Assembly: GCF_022829605.1 (NCBI RefSeq)
Contig: NZ_JAKSYD010000128.1
Span: 1-64,000 of the forward strand
Length of the DNA: 64,000 bases
DNA from: Methylobacterium sp. E-065
GTDB taxonomy: Bacteria > Pseudomonadota > Alphaproteobacteria > Rhizobiales > Beijerinckiaceae
Direction of reading: 5' to 3'
Shown: piece after piece, positions 24,905-33,556 of the stretch
Position numbering within the stretch: position 1 is the stretch's first letter
Layout of the letters: each line of letters begins with the position of its first letter
Translations under genes and position numbers: made by a program
The notes under the pieces: generated by a model
Databases searched by the model: none
The model's input: the letters and a program-made list of their open reading frames with translations, nothing else
What the model was told of the DNA's origin: nothing

Positions 24905-25583
24905 CCCGCCGCCGGGTGCGCCAGCCGCGGCGTTCCAGGTCTCCTCGCCGATCACGCAAGGCACGGACACGCTCTGGCTGTTGGCGGTTCAGGCGACTCA
25001 AGACACCGCGGAACATGGCGACTGGCGCATCACCATCTCGGGTATCTCGCAAGGCGCTGAAATCCACGCCTACGCGGCCCGCAGCGACCCGAACATCGGC
25101 GTCCGCACCGGTGCCAAACGATCGTATTTCGTCGACGACGCGTGGCGCCTGGCCAGGTCCGCCGAGGCCGATCTGACCTATGTCGACGGCGCTTTCGATG
25201 ACGCCGGCTCACTCATCCACCGCGGCGGTACCCTGAACGGGATCGCCACCGCAGGCGACAGCAACGTGCATGTGGCGGGTGGTTACATCCTCGCGAATGG
25301 CCGCCGTGCTGCGTACTCATCGGCGGGACCTGCGCGCCCTGGCCCGCTCACGCTCCGCGCTGGTCCGGACTTCCTGCTGCCTACGGACGGTACGTTCGCG
25401 CTCAAGGGCCTGCGGGCCGGCGGCAATCGAACCGGCAGCGTCTTCCGCCTGATCGGGACCAGTTCGGCGTCACCCCAGCTCGCCCGTCAACTCGCGAACC
25501 CTCCGCTTCCGGCACCAACCCAGGTGCCTACCACTCCGGGCGAGATCGCGAAGCGCGGCGGCGGGAATTTGAAACCGGCGTGA
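24905..25583 (+). pseudogene. C-terminal part of a subtilisin-like (S8) serine protease
   Basis: About 225 codons remain open. They end with GTSSASPQLARQLANPP, the classical serine-nucleophile motif of S8 peptidases, preceded by GYILANGRRAAYSSAGPARP. The aspartate and histidine parts of the catalytic triad are absent. The frame instead begins inside the IS630 remnant, so the 5' part was probably lost on IS insertion. Composition is that of the host chromosome. It may be translated from within, but it cannot be an active protease. Confidence 0.6.
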
Positions 25584-26082
25584 CGGCGCGTCGCGCGCAG
25601 GCCGATGCGCGTTGCGACAAGAGCGCTTTCGCCGCGCGTTTCAGCGGTCGACACGGTGCTTCCTAACGAACAATTGTTCTGCGCCGCTTCCGCAGGAATA
25701 ACTCCGTTTCTGGAATATATCGTATATTCAATGCTGCCGTAAAAACAGTATTTCACTGAATATCACGCCTATGTCGTCGAGCTCATGCTCCGAAAAATGA
25801 TACAGGCAACGGCGGGCGCTTGAAACGCGCTTCTGCGTCTCGAGTAGCTCGACCAGGAACAGCAGCATCGCCAGCCTCCGCAGGGTGGATGCCAATGCGT
25901 TATCAGATTTCAGAAAATGCTGGTGTGAGCCGCCTCACATCACGTTGCTTTGGGCTCGCCGCATCTCGCGTGAGAAGGGATGCTTGTTTCGAGCCAGGAA
26001 GACGGTCCTGTGGGCTCGATGAATTCGGTCGCCCTGAGAGTCGAGCTTTCCCGAATGAGGGGCCCGATCGAAGGAGGGGCGG
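25584..26082. other. Intergenic region with no recognised gene
   Basis: About 500 bp, AT-rich around 25660-25760. Open frames on both strands have no familiar motif. The only structured site I see is the CRP-like palindrome at 25924-25939. Confidence 0.4.
25924..25939. promoter_or_regulatory. CRP-like palindrome
   Basis: TGTGA-N6-TCACA with both half sites perfect. It lies 144 bp beyond the 3' end of the Crp/Fnr-type regulator gene. No gene with an obvious start is placed to be controlled by it, so it may be chance or belong to an unrecognised transcript. Confidence 0.35.
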
Positions 26083-26799
26083 TCAGCTTCGAACCTCGCC
26101 ATCACCCAACGCGATTTTCGCCAGGGCTGCACGGTCGCGGATTGTGCAGGCACCCGGAGCCAGCGCGATGAAGCCTTTGCGCTGCCAGACCGAGAGATGC
26201 CGGTTGATGCCCTCGCGGGACAGGCCGACCATGTGGCCTAGCTCGCGCTGCGTCGTGAGCACACGGACATCGTTGCGCTCCGTGTGTCCGGCGAGCGTAA
26301 GGAGCGTCTTCGCCAAGCGCTGCTCGGCGCAGACGAACGCGTAATCGGACAATTGCTGGCTTGTGCGCCGCAACCGCCCGCTCAAGATCCCCAGGAGTCT
26401 GACCGCGAGAATGGGGAAGTCGTTGAGGATCGGAAACAGGTCTCGCCGTTCGAGGAGAAGGAGGTAGCAATAGGTCGCCGCGATCGCATCAGCCGTTCGC
26501 AGCCCGTCATCAAGCAGTGCGATCTCCCCAAAGACTTCGTTAGGACCAATGAGATTCATGATGAGCTCGGATCGGCCCTCCGGACAGCTCGTAGAGATCC
26601 GGACATAGCCACTGACAACTGCAAAGAGCCCATGGCTCTCATCGCCTCGACTAAAGACACGCCGACCGCAGTTGAACGTGAGGGGCTGAGCGCGCACGCT
26701 GAGGCGCTCGATGACAGCCTGCGGCGCATCCCGGAACAACTCATGCCGCGACAGCGCGGTCCGCTTGTCAAAGACGGAAGCGCCTTTGTCGGACGACAC
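26083..26799 (-). CDS. Crp/Fnr-family transcriptional regulator
   Basis: A 238-residue regulator. The N-terminal cyclic-nucleotide-like beta barrel (about 20-135) includes GRRVFSRGDESHGLFAVVSG and GPNEVFGEIALLDDGLRTAD. After the long dimerisation helix comes a winged HTH (TTQRELGHMVGLSREGINRH and LSVWQRKGFIAL). It lacks the N-terminal cysteines of oxygen-sensing FNR, so the signal may be cAMP-like or another ligand. It diverges from the LuxR-type gene across 440 bp, where a GTGAC dyad could be its site. Confidence 0.88.
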   Translation of the reverse strand: MSSDKGASVFDKRTALSRHELFRDAPQAVIERLSVRAQPLTFNCGRRVFSRGDESHGLFAVVSGYVRISTSCPEGRSELIMNLIGPNEVFGEIALLDDGLRTADAIAATYCYLLLLERRDLFPILNDFPILAVRLLGILSGRLRRTSQQLSDYAFVCAEQRLAKTLLTLAGHTERNDVRVLTTQRELGHMVGLSREGINRHLSVWQRKGFIALAPGACTIRDRAALAKIALGDGEVRS

Positions 26800-27240
26800 G
26801 TTGCAGGCTCCCGCCTAACGGACAGCGTTGCGCAAGCTGCGCGCGGATCTGGCCGGCAGTCCGAAGGACGGTGCCGAAACAGAGGATGTCGACCGGCAGT
26901 CTCGTCTCGGCGCGCCCATGCTCGACCCCATACGTGCTGTACCGGCCGGGTGCGACGGTACTTAGAAGCCGCCGGGTGGCGGAAAGACAGTATAAACAGG
27001 GGGCGATACGGGACAAGTTTGCACTTCGCTCGCAAGCAATTGCCTTCTGGCCCCTGGGGCATGCGGCAATGGATGAGCCGGGATGGAGCTTCCAAAGGTC
27101 GAGCGAGGGATCCTTGCAGCCTTTCCAGATCCGTTTTTGTGTCCGCGTCTGCCCCGCGAGAGTGACGAAGGTCACATCCGCTCGGAGAGGAGAAATCGTA
27201 GGCTGCGGGCCCTTGAGGGTTTGTTCGACGCGAAATTGAC
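26800..27240. promoter_or_regulatory. Divergent intergenic region of the Crp/Fnr and LuxR-type genes
   Basis: About 440 bp between two divergent regulator genes. It holds the dyad GTGAC-GAAG-GTCAC at 27163-27176, 65 bp before the LuxR-type start. Open frames inside have no recognisable similarity. Confidence 0.4.
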
Positions 27241-27981
27241 GTGAGGCCGCAGATGCACGCATCCGCAAAACAGGCGTTCGTAGGATCTGCCAGCACGTCG
27301 GCCAGTTCTCAAGATCAGAAGCGGGCCCCATTTTACTGGGACGGCCTCGCGGACGAGCGCCGACGCGCGTTCGACTCAGCGCCTGTAGCTGCCGCGCTGG
27401 AAGCGTTCGTTGACCATTTCGAGGAGGGCGTGGCGGTCGTCGACAGATTCGGCTGCGCCCTGTTCTTGAACCGGGAGGCCCAAGGCATTGTGCGAGGTCC
27501 TCACCTGCGCCTTGCAAACGGCCGACTCTGCGCCAGCGCGCCGAGCGGCAGCGTAGCGCTTCGCACGGTGATTGCCGACTGCGCGGCCAGCGGCCTTGGC
27601 GGGTCGCTTCGGCTCGGGGCTGATGAGGAGACGCTGCTGATCGCGGCGAGCGCGTTTCCGTCAGGGGCCGGCGCGGATGTTGATCGCATCGTGCTTCTGC
27701 GCCTGATCGATCCGATCAACGTTCGGCCTCCAACCAAAGCGGCGCTGCAGGCTCAGTTCGGTCTGACGGCCACTGAGGCTGCGTTCGCGCTTGAGATGCT
27801 GGCCGGAAACGACCTCGCGGCGAGCGCAGCGCGTCGCAGCATTACGCTCAACACGGCGCGGGTTCACTTGCGCCACATTTTCGAAAAAACGGATACACGT
27901 CGTCAAGCCGCTTTAATGCGTCTCCTCCTGCTCTGCCCCAAGCCGATTGTGGAACAGAGTGCGCCAGCCGCCTGCAGATAA
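27241..27981 (+). CDS. LuxR-family regulator (PAS-like sensor plus C-terminal HTH)
   Basis: A 246-residue protein. Residues about 55-150 resemble a PAS-like sensor (FVDHFEEGVAVVDRFGCALF, LNREAQGI). The C-terminus is a LuxR/GerE-type HTH (FGLTATEAAFALEMLAGNDL, then ITLNTARVHLRHIFEKTDTR and QAALMRLLL). The layout is frequent in Methylobacterium and Bradyrhizobium as orphan regulators. The first start is GTG 27241; ATG 27253 is four codons downstream and equally possible. No acyl-homoserine-lactone domain is present, so quorum sensing is not implied. Confidence 0.8.
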   Translation: MRPQMHASAKQAFVGSASTSASSQDQKRAPFYWDGLADERRRAFDSAPVAAALEAFVDHFEEGVAVVDRFGCALFLNREAQGIVRGPHLRLANGRLCASAPSGSVALRTVIADCAASGLGGSLRLGADEETLLIAASAFPSGAGADVDRIVLLRLIDPINVRPPTKAALQAQFGLTATEAAFALEMLAGNDLAASAARRSITLNTARVHLRHIFEKTDTRRQAALMRLLLLCPKPIVEQSAPAACR

Positions 27982-28101
27982 GCCAAACCGGAATCCCGTT
28001 TAAGTCTTGCTCGGATGTGGTGTTCAACGGGTCGGATCGAAACGCGGCATTGTCCCGGCAGTCGTGAGTCCACTGAGACGGAAAACTCTATCTGGCTAAA
28101 A

Positions 28102-28356
28102 CTACAATAAATCTTTGATCTTTGCTGGCAATAGAAATAAATATTGTTCCGATCGGCATCGACCGCAGGATCGGACATTCGACTTGGCGCCCATCTTTGC
28201 CATTCGAGGAGTCTCGCCGACTGCTCCGAAGCGCACGTCGGTCAAGGCCGGGCTGCGAGTCCACGTAAGCCACTTCAGGCCTCCGGCTTCGATCGAATAA
28301 TCGCCCCCGCCGAGGGTCTTGCCTGTAATGGCCGAGCCATCGATGCTGCGCCGCAT
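28102..28356 (-). CDS. Possible small hypothetical protein
   Basis: An 84-codon minus-strand frame (MRRSIDGSAITGKTLGGGDY and onward) with high GC at third codon positions over its first 60 codons, as expected for a real host gene. The last 20 codons lose that bias, hinting at a frameshift or a decayed end. It lies in the 400-bp gap before the cNMP/thioredoxin-reductase-like gene on the opposite strand. I recognise no family and cannot exclude a remnant. Confidence 0.3.
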   Translation of the reverse strand: MRRSIDGSAITGKTLGGGDYSIEAGGLKWLTWTRSPALTDVRFGAVGETPRMAKMGAKSNVRSCGRCRSEQYLFLLPAKIKDLL

Positions 28357-28382
28357 CGGATAGCCTGCGCCGGGAGCGATCC

Positions 28383-29999
28383 ATGGAAACGATCGGCCGT
28401 GACCTGCGCGAGATGCAGCGCATCCCCCTCGCTGCATCACATGTCGCCGCATTGCGGGCGATCGGGGCCGAGAAGCATTACCCCGCCGGCGCCTTTCTCG
28501 TCCGTGCCGGTGATCCAGCCGATCGCTTCGTGTATGTCGAGGCCGGCGAGATCGAAGTCGTGAATCCCTTCACGGACGAGCGCCATCTGCCCTCCACCCT
28601 TGGTCCGACCCAGTTCATGGGCGAGATCTCGTTTCTGAACGGCGGCGTCTGGTCGATGCCCATGCGGGCGAGCGCGGATACGGTCGTCACCGAGGTGCCG
28701 CGCCCCGCGATGCTGCGACTGATGTCCGAGATCCCGGAGATGTCGGACATCATCATCACAGTCCTCGCCGCACGGCGGCGGCGGCAGCTCGACTCGCACG
28801 ACGGCACGCTCGTGCTGATCGGTGAGGACGACGACCGCAGCGTACGGCGGATCGCCGAATTCGCGAGCCGCAACCGGCTTCCCTACAGGACCTATCCGCT
28901 GGGCAGCCCGGAGGCGGCGAGCGTCGCCACGGCCTGCTCGATCTCGGCGAGCCGACCGGCCGTCATCTTCGGCCGGGACGTGGTCGTGACCGAGCCGACG
29001 CCCGCCAAGGTCGCGCGGCTGCTCGGCCTCGACTACAACCTCGTCGACGACGAGGCCTTCGACGTCCTCATCGTAGGCGGCGGCCCGGCCGGGGTGGCAG
29101 CGGGCGTCTATGCGGGTGCGGAGGGGCTGCGCGCGTTGGTCATCGAGGATGTGGCGATCGGCGGCCAGGCCGGCACATCGAGCCGGATCGAGAACTACAT
29201 GGGGTTCCCGACCGGGATCTCGGGAGCTGACCTCGTTTGGCGCGGCGAGATCCAGGCGATGAAGTTCGGCACGCGCTTCGCGATGCCGCGGCGCGTGGCG
29301 AAGTTGGAACGGCTTGAGGACGGATCGTTCTGTGCGACGTTCGAGAACGGCCGGCGCGTCCGGGGACAGGCCGTCGTCGTCGCGACCGGCGTCCAGTACC
29401 GGAGATTGCCGATCGACCGCCTCGAAGCGTTCGAGGGCGCAGGCATCTACTACGCTGCAACGGAGATCGAGGCGCGCTACTGCCGGAATGTCGAGGCGAT
29501 CGTCATCGGCGGTGGCAACTCGGCGGGCCAGGCCGCGATGTATCTCAGCCGCTCGGCGCGACACGTTCGCCTCTTGGTGCGCGGGCCATCGCTCGCGACC
29601 TCCATGTCGAGGTACCTGTCGAGCCGGCTGGAGGCAGACCCGGCGATCACCATCGAGTACGGGGCCGAAGTCACCGCCCTGCACGGCGACGACCATCTCG
29701 ACGCGGTGACGATCCGCACCGTCGCCGACGGAACGACGCGCAGGATCTTGACCTGTGCCGTGTTCGTCATGGTGGGCGCCGCCCCCAACACCGGCTGGCT
29801 CTCGGGGCTCGTCGAGCTCGATGGCCACGGCTTTGTCCTGACCGGAGACGCGATCGGCGGGCGTTCGCCTTATGCGACGTCGCATCCGGGAATCTTCGCG
29901 GTCGGTGACGTGCGCGCCAACTCCGTCAAGCGGGTCGCAGCCTCGGTCGGCGAGGGATCGGTCGTCATCTCCAAGGTGTGGGAGCACGTTCGGACGTAG
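28383..29999 (+). CDS. Cyclic-nucleotide-binding domain fused to a thioredoxin-reductase-like flavoprotein
   Basis: A 538-residue FAD/NAD(P)H oxidoreductase. Residues about 15-140 are a cNMP-binding domain (YPAGAFLVRAGDPADRFVYV, GPTQFMGEISFLNGG). A linker domain of about 75 residues follows. The reductase part has the FAD site VLIVGGGPAGVAAGVYAGAE, GGQAGTSSRIENYMGFP and the NADPH site AIVIGGGNSAGQAAMYLSR. The redox CxxC of true thioredoxin reductase is absent (IYYAATEIEARYC occupies that place), so the acceptor is not a thioredoxin disulfide via the usual route. The end HPGIFAVGDVRANSVKRVA is normal for the family. Such fusions are known but functionally vague. Confidence 0.88.
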   Translation: METIGRDLREMQRIPLAASHVAALRAIGAEKHYPAGAFLVRAGDPADRFVYVEAGEIEVVNPFTDERHLPSTLGPTQFMGEISFLNGGVWSMPMRASADTVVTEVPRPAMLRLMSEIPEMSDIIITVLAARRRRQLDSHDGTLVLIGEDDDRSVRRIAEFASRNRLPYRTYPLGSPEAASVATACSISASRPAVIFGRDVVVTEPTPAKVARLLGLDYNLVDDEAFDVLIVGGGPAGVAAGVYAGAEGLRALVIEDVAIGGQAGTSSRIENYMGFPTGISGADLVWRGEIQAMKFGTRFAMPRRVAKLERLEDGSFCATFENGRRVRGQAVVVATGVQYRRLPIDRLEAFEGAGIYYAATEIEARYCRNVEAIVIGGGNSAGQAAMYLSRSARHVRLLVRGPSLATSMSRYLSSRLEADPAITIEYGAEVTALHGDDHLDAVTIRTVADGTTRRILTCAVFVMVGAAPNTGWLSGLVELDGHGFVLTGDAIGGRSPYATSHPGIFAVGDVRANSVKRVAASVGEGSVVISKVWEHVRT

Positions 30000-30415
30000 A
30001 TCACGCCGCCCGGCACGCATCCGACCGGAGCGCCGGATCCCCCGACGACCGGGCTCTCACTCCTGCGCTTGCGGCCCGGCCGATCATAATGTTCGGCGCA
30101 GATCCCCGAAACGTCGACGTCGAGGCCGGCGGCGACGTCAGGCGTCCCCTGTCGCAGAGGCGGCGCGGAAATCGACGAAGGCGCAGATGCGCAGTGAGCG
30201 GCGCACGTGGCTGACATCCACCGCGTGGACATCCTGGCCGCACCTCGACCATACGCCTCAAGCACCGGATCGAGCCGATAACTAAGCGAAGCCAAGATGC
30301 CCCGGTGTCCACATGGGGCCGGGCGCCACACCATGGTCGTAGCGCCGACCCGACCTAGTTCGGTGGCCGGGTCCCGAGACGCGACGGGGTAACCAGGGTC
30401 GGGAAGCAGCCCTCA
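30000..30415. other. Intergenic region with no recognised gene
   Basis: About 415 bp of GC-rich sequence between the flavoprotein and the HWE kinase. Frames on either strand match nothing I know and no hairpin with a T run stands out. Confidence 0.4.
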
Positions 30416-32158
30416 ATGTCTCTGACGAAGCGGATCGTGGGCCTGGTCGTGCTGGCGCTGATCCCCGCATTGGCAGTCCAGGGCTACAACGTGTACGCGC
30501 TTCGGGCCGCCCGCGCCGAGGCCGTCCGGAACGAGGCCATGCGCGGGGCCCGGGCGGTCGCGGCCGACCTGGGGCAGTTCGGTCGCGGGGCGCGGCAGAT
30601 TCTCGGCATCCTGGCCGGCATCTCCGAGATCCGCGGCAAGGACGCACGGGCCTGCACGGCGTATCTCGCGACGGTCGTCGGGAAGGTGCCCGGTTCGTTC
30701 TTCTTCGGCGTCGCCGAACCGGACGGACGCATCCGGTGCAACACCATGGGGTCCCAGGTGGGGGCCTACACGGTCGCTGACCGGTCCTACTTCCAGGAGG
30801 CGATGCGCACCGGCGGCTTTGCCATCGGGGAGGTCGTGTCCGGCCGGGTCACCGGCCGGCCCACCATCCAGTTCGCCCAGGCCATTGCCGACGATGACGG
30901 CGACGGTCAGCCCGACGGCATCGTGATCACCAGCATCGACCTGTCCTATCTTGCGGCCCGGCAGTCCGATGCCGGGTTGCCGCCCGATGCCGCCCTCACG
31001 GTCGCGGACCGGCAGGGCACGATCCTGGTCCGCCTGCCTGACCACGAGGCGTGGGCGGGCAGGCCGCTCCCTCCGGCCTTCTGGAAGGCCCTGACGGACC
31101 ATAGGGGCCGGGTCGCCGACCTCATCGGTTTGCGGGGCAACCCGCGGATCACGGCGGTGGCCGGTGGCTCGCCGGGGGATCTCGACACCATGACGGTGGC
31201 GGTGGGCCTGTTGCCCGCCACCGCCTTCGCCGACATCGATGCCGCGACCCACCGCGGGATCGTTCTGATCGGCCTCGGAGCGATCTTGGCGATCGGCGCC
31301 GCGCTCCTGGCCGGACGCGCCTTCATACGCCGGCCCGTTCAGCGCCTGCTGGGTGCGGCCGGCGCCTGGCGCGCCGGCGAGTTGGAGACACGGACCGGAT
31401 TGTCCGGACGCGGCGAGTTCGGCCAGCTCGGCGAGGCGTTCGACGCCATGGCGGCATCGCTGCAGAGGCACCAGGGCGAGTTGCGCGAGGAGGTCGCCCG
31501 CAGCCGCGTCCTGCAGGAGCGGCAGACGATGATGCTCCACGAGTTGAACCACCGCGTCCGCAACACCCTCACCACCGTTCAATCCCTGGCCCGGCAGGCC
31601 CGCCGCGACGAGGACCGCGGCGAACGGCTTGAGGGGCGCATCCTCTCCCTGTCGAAGACCCACGACCTCCTCTCGCGCGACGACTGGGAGGGCGCCTCGC
31701 TGCGTACGGTGCTGGAGAACGAACTCTCCCCCTTCCGAGACGAGGAGGCACACCGCTTCGGCCTGCAGGGGACCGACATCGACCTGCCGCCGCGCTACGT
31801 CCTGGCCCTCGGGATGACGGTGCATGAGCTGACGACCAACGCGGCCAAGTACGGCGCGCTCTCGAACGAAACCGGCCGTATCGACGTCGCGTGGAAGGTC
31901 GTCGTCGGCGAGAGCGGCGCAAGGCGGCTCACCTTGGACTGGCGCGAGAGCGGTGGGCCGCCGGTGCGCGACCCGGTCCGGCGCGGGTTCGGCACACGCC
32001 TGATCACGGGTGGGGTCGGGCGGGAACTCGGCGGCAAGGTCAGCCTCGCGTTCGCCCCAGAGGGCCTGCGCTGCAGCCTCGACGTCCCCCTCGACGAGCC
32101 GGACCGGTTCACCTCGTTCGCAAACGTGCCCGAAAGCCGGCCGGTTCGCAGCGTCTGA
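30416..32158 (+). CDS. HWE-family sensor histidine kinase
   Basis: A 580-residue membrane sensor. A first membrane helix (IVGLVVLALIPALAVQGYNV) precedes a periplasmic dCache-like domain of about 240 residues (RSYFQEAMRTGGFAIGEVVS). A second helix (IVLIGLGAILAIGAALLAGR) and a HAMP segment follow. The kinase part has the phospho-acceptor LNHRVRNTLTTVQSLARQAR, then MTVHELTTNAAKYGALSNE and LDWRESGGPPV, the HWE hallmarks. No response regulator gene is adjacent. The input signal is unknown; the dCache domain suggests a small extracellular molecule. Confidence 0.9.
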   Translation: MSLTKRIVGLVVLALIPALAVQGYNVYALRAARAEAVRNEAMRGARAVAADLGQFGRGARQILGILAGISEIRGKDARACTAYLATVVGKVPGSFFFGVAEPDGRIRCNTMGSQVGAYTVADRSYFQEAMRTGGFAIGEVVSGRVTGRPTIQFAQAIADDDGDGQPDGIVITSIDLSYLAARQSDAGLPPDAALTVADRQGTILVRLPDHEAWAGRPLPPAFWKALTDHRGRVADLIGLRGNPRITAVAGGSPGDLDTMTVAVGLLPATAFADIDAATHRGIVLIGLGAILAIGAALLAGRAFIRRPVQRLLGAAGAWRAGELETRTGLSGRGEFGQLGEAFDAMAASLQRHQGELREEVARSRVLQERQTMMLHELNHRVRNTLTTVQSLARQARRDEDRGERLEGRILSLSKTHDLLSRDDWEGASLRTVLENELSPFRDEEAHRFGLQGTDIDLPPRYVLALGMTVHELTTNAAKYGALSNETGRIDVAWKVVVGESGARRLTLDWRESGGPPVRDPVRRGFGTRLITGGVGRELGGKVSLAFAPEGLRCSLDVPLDEPDRFTSFANVPESRPVRSV

Positions 32159-32497
32159 AAGCCGGGCAACCGCTACCAAAAAAGGCGCTCGGGCCACCGT
32201 CTGTCACACGGGGGACGACGGGGTGCTCGAACTTCGGCTCCCCTTCGCCGCGTCGCGAGGGTCGCGGTCTCTGACCGGGATCCAGGCGCTCGGCGACGAC
32301 GATCCGATCCTGATGGGCAAGCGCCTGACCGTCACATCAACGCGGCTGGCGTGGGACCGGATACGGTCGACCCGCTCCGCGTTCATGGCCGGAAAGCTTA
32401 ATCCGCGCTGAACCGACCGGTTCAGGCTGCATCACGGACACGGCGGCATGCTCCGGCCATCGTCAACGGCGCCGACACGCGCGCAAGGAGCTTTCCC
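32159..32497. other. Intergenic region with no recognised gene
   Basis: About 340 bp. An open frame continues in another register past the kinase stop but shows no motif or ribosome-binding site. GCAAGGAGC just before 32498 serves the next gene. Confidence 0.4.
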
Positions 32498-32956
32498 ATG
32501 CCCATCATGCCCTGGATCCATGAGGCCCTCTATCTCGGCGGTTTCGCCGGACTGGTCATCGTAGCGCGGCAGGCGCTCGGACGGCGCGATCTCAGGCTGT
32601 CCGGCCTCCCTGGCCTCGAACGCCTGCGCCGTCCCTTCGCACTCGGCGCCACGTCCCGCGAACGGCCTTGGTTCATAGCGGCACGAACCAGCGGCAATAC
32701 CGCCTTCGACGCGTGGCGCGACGGCGAGATCAGCCGGATCGAGGCGCAGCGCCAAGGACTCGAAACCCGTCTCAAGGATTTCGAGAGCTTCGTCGATAAG
32801 CTGAAGCGCGCCAAGGATCGGGCGACCTTCGAGCGTTTCGTGGCCGAACATCCCGCCGGATCAGGCGCGGTGGTCGACCGCGTCGGCATTGCCGATCATC
32901 CTGCTCACAAATCGGCTCCACCGTCCGAGCTGTCGCTCCCTTCGACGATCGGCTGA
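32498..32956 (+). CDS. DUF2852-like protein
   Basis: A 152-residue protein. A short hydrophobic N-terminal region (ALYLGGFAGLVIVARQAL) precedes the part that matches the DUF2852 pattern: NTAFDAWRDGEISRIEAQRQ, DFESFVDKLKRAKDRATFER and then FVAEH. In other proteobacteria this motif is FDEYR...RLEEE...F..FL..LR.AKDK.EFDQFM. The function is unknown. An AAGGAGC ribosome-binding site lies ten bases upstream. The tail after residue 120 is variable. Confidence 0.65.
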   Translation: MPIMPWIHEALYLGGFAGLVIVARQALGRRDLRLSGLPGLERLRRPFALGATSRERPWFIAARTSGNTAFDAWRDGEISRIEAQRQGLETRLKDFESFVDKLKRAKDRATFERFVAEHPAGSGAVVDRVGIADHPAHKSAPPSELSLPSTIG

Positions 32957-33007
32957 TCGGTTGGTTGGCTGGCATCGAGCGATTCTGCGTCGACGCCCGC
33001 TCCAGCA

Positions 33008-33370
33008 TCATGCGACGCCGCCCCGACGGATTCGGGTCCGCCCCTTCGGGGCGGCGAGCCTGTGCGCCGCTGTCAGGGCCGACAGGAGGGTCGCCTCGTC
33101 GACCGCGCTCAGGTCGCACCGCGTCGCGCCCATACGGCCCCAGCCGCCAGAGACCGGGCTGAACGCGTCGGGGACCTGTTCGCAGAAGAAATCCCGATGC
33201 TCCGGGTCGAACATCAGGTTGAGGTCCTGGCCCGCCTCGTCCAACGTCGCGAAGGTCTTGCGCGGCGTCCGGAAGGCGGTCCTGTGGAAGTGCGGGCCGG
33301 AGGTCACCGCCTCCAGCGTCGCGATGAGCGCCTTCACGCGTTCGATGTCGACGCCCATCGCTGCTCTCAT
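33008..33370 (-). CDS. MmcQ/YjbR family protein
   Basis: A protein of about 120 residues of the MmcQ/YjbR (CyaY-like fold) family: PHFHRTAFRTPRKTFATLDE, LNLMFDPEHRDFFCEQVPDA and GGWGRMGATRCDL. The frame is open back to 33541, but the first 57 codons have no similarity to the family, so a start at 33370 (or 33358) is preferred. The family is described as DNA-binding-like without a settled role. It stands alone between the DUF2852-like gene and an aldo/keto reductase. Confidence 0.75.
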   Translation of the reverse strand: MRAAMGVDIERVKALIATLEAVTSGPHFHRTAFRTPRKTFATLDEAGQDLNLMFDPEHRDFFCEQVPDAFSPVSGGWGRMGATRCDLSAVDEATLLSALTAAHRLAAPKGRTRIRRGGVA

Positions 33371-33556
33371 CGTTTCGGTCGCCGAATGATCGGAGCGACC
33401 AACCTTTGAGTCATCCGGCGCGACGCGATCTGTGTCGCTATGCCGTGCCACGTCGTCCGATCCGCGCCGCGTAGTTCGTGGGGGGTCGTCAGTCACCAAG
33501 ATCATCGGTTCCTCCACGTATAGCCGAGCTGCAAGCGGCAATCGTGTGGAATGAGG

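Noticed and set aside
27241..27981. Quorum-sensing LuxR receptor
   Set aside because: Only the HTH is of LuxR type; the N-terminal part lacks the acyl-homoserine-lactone domain and no LuxI synthase is near.
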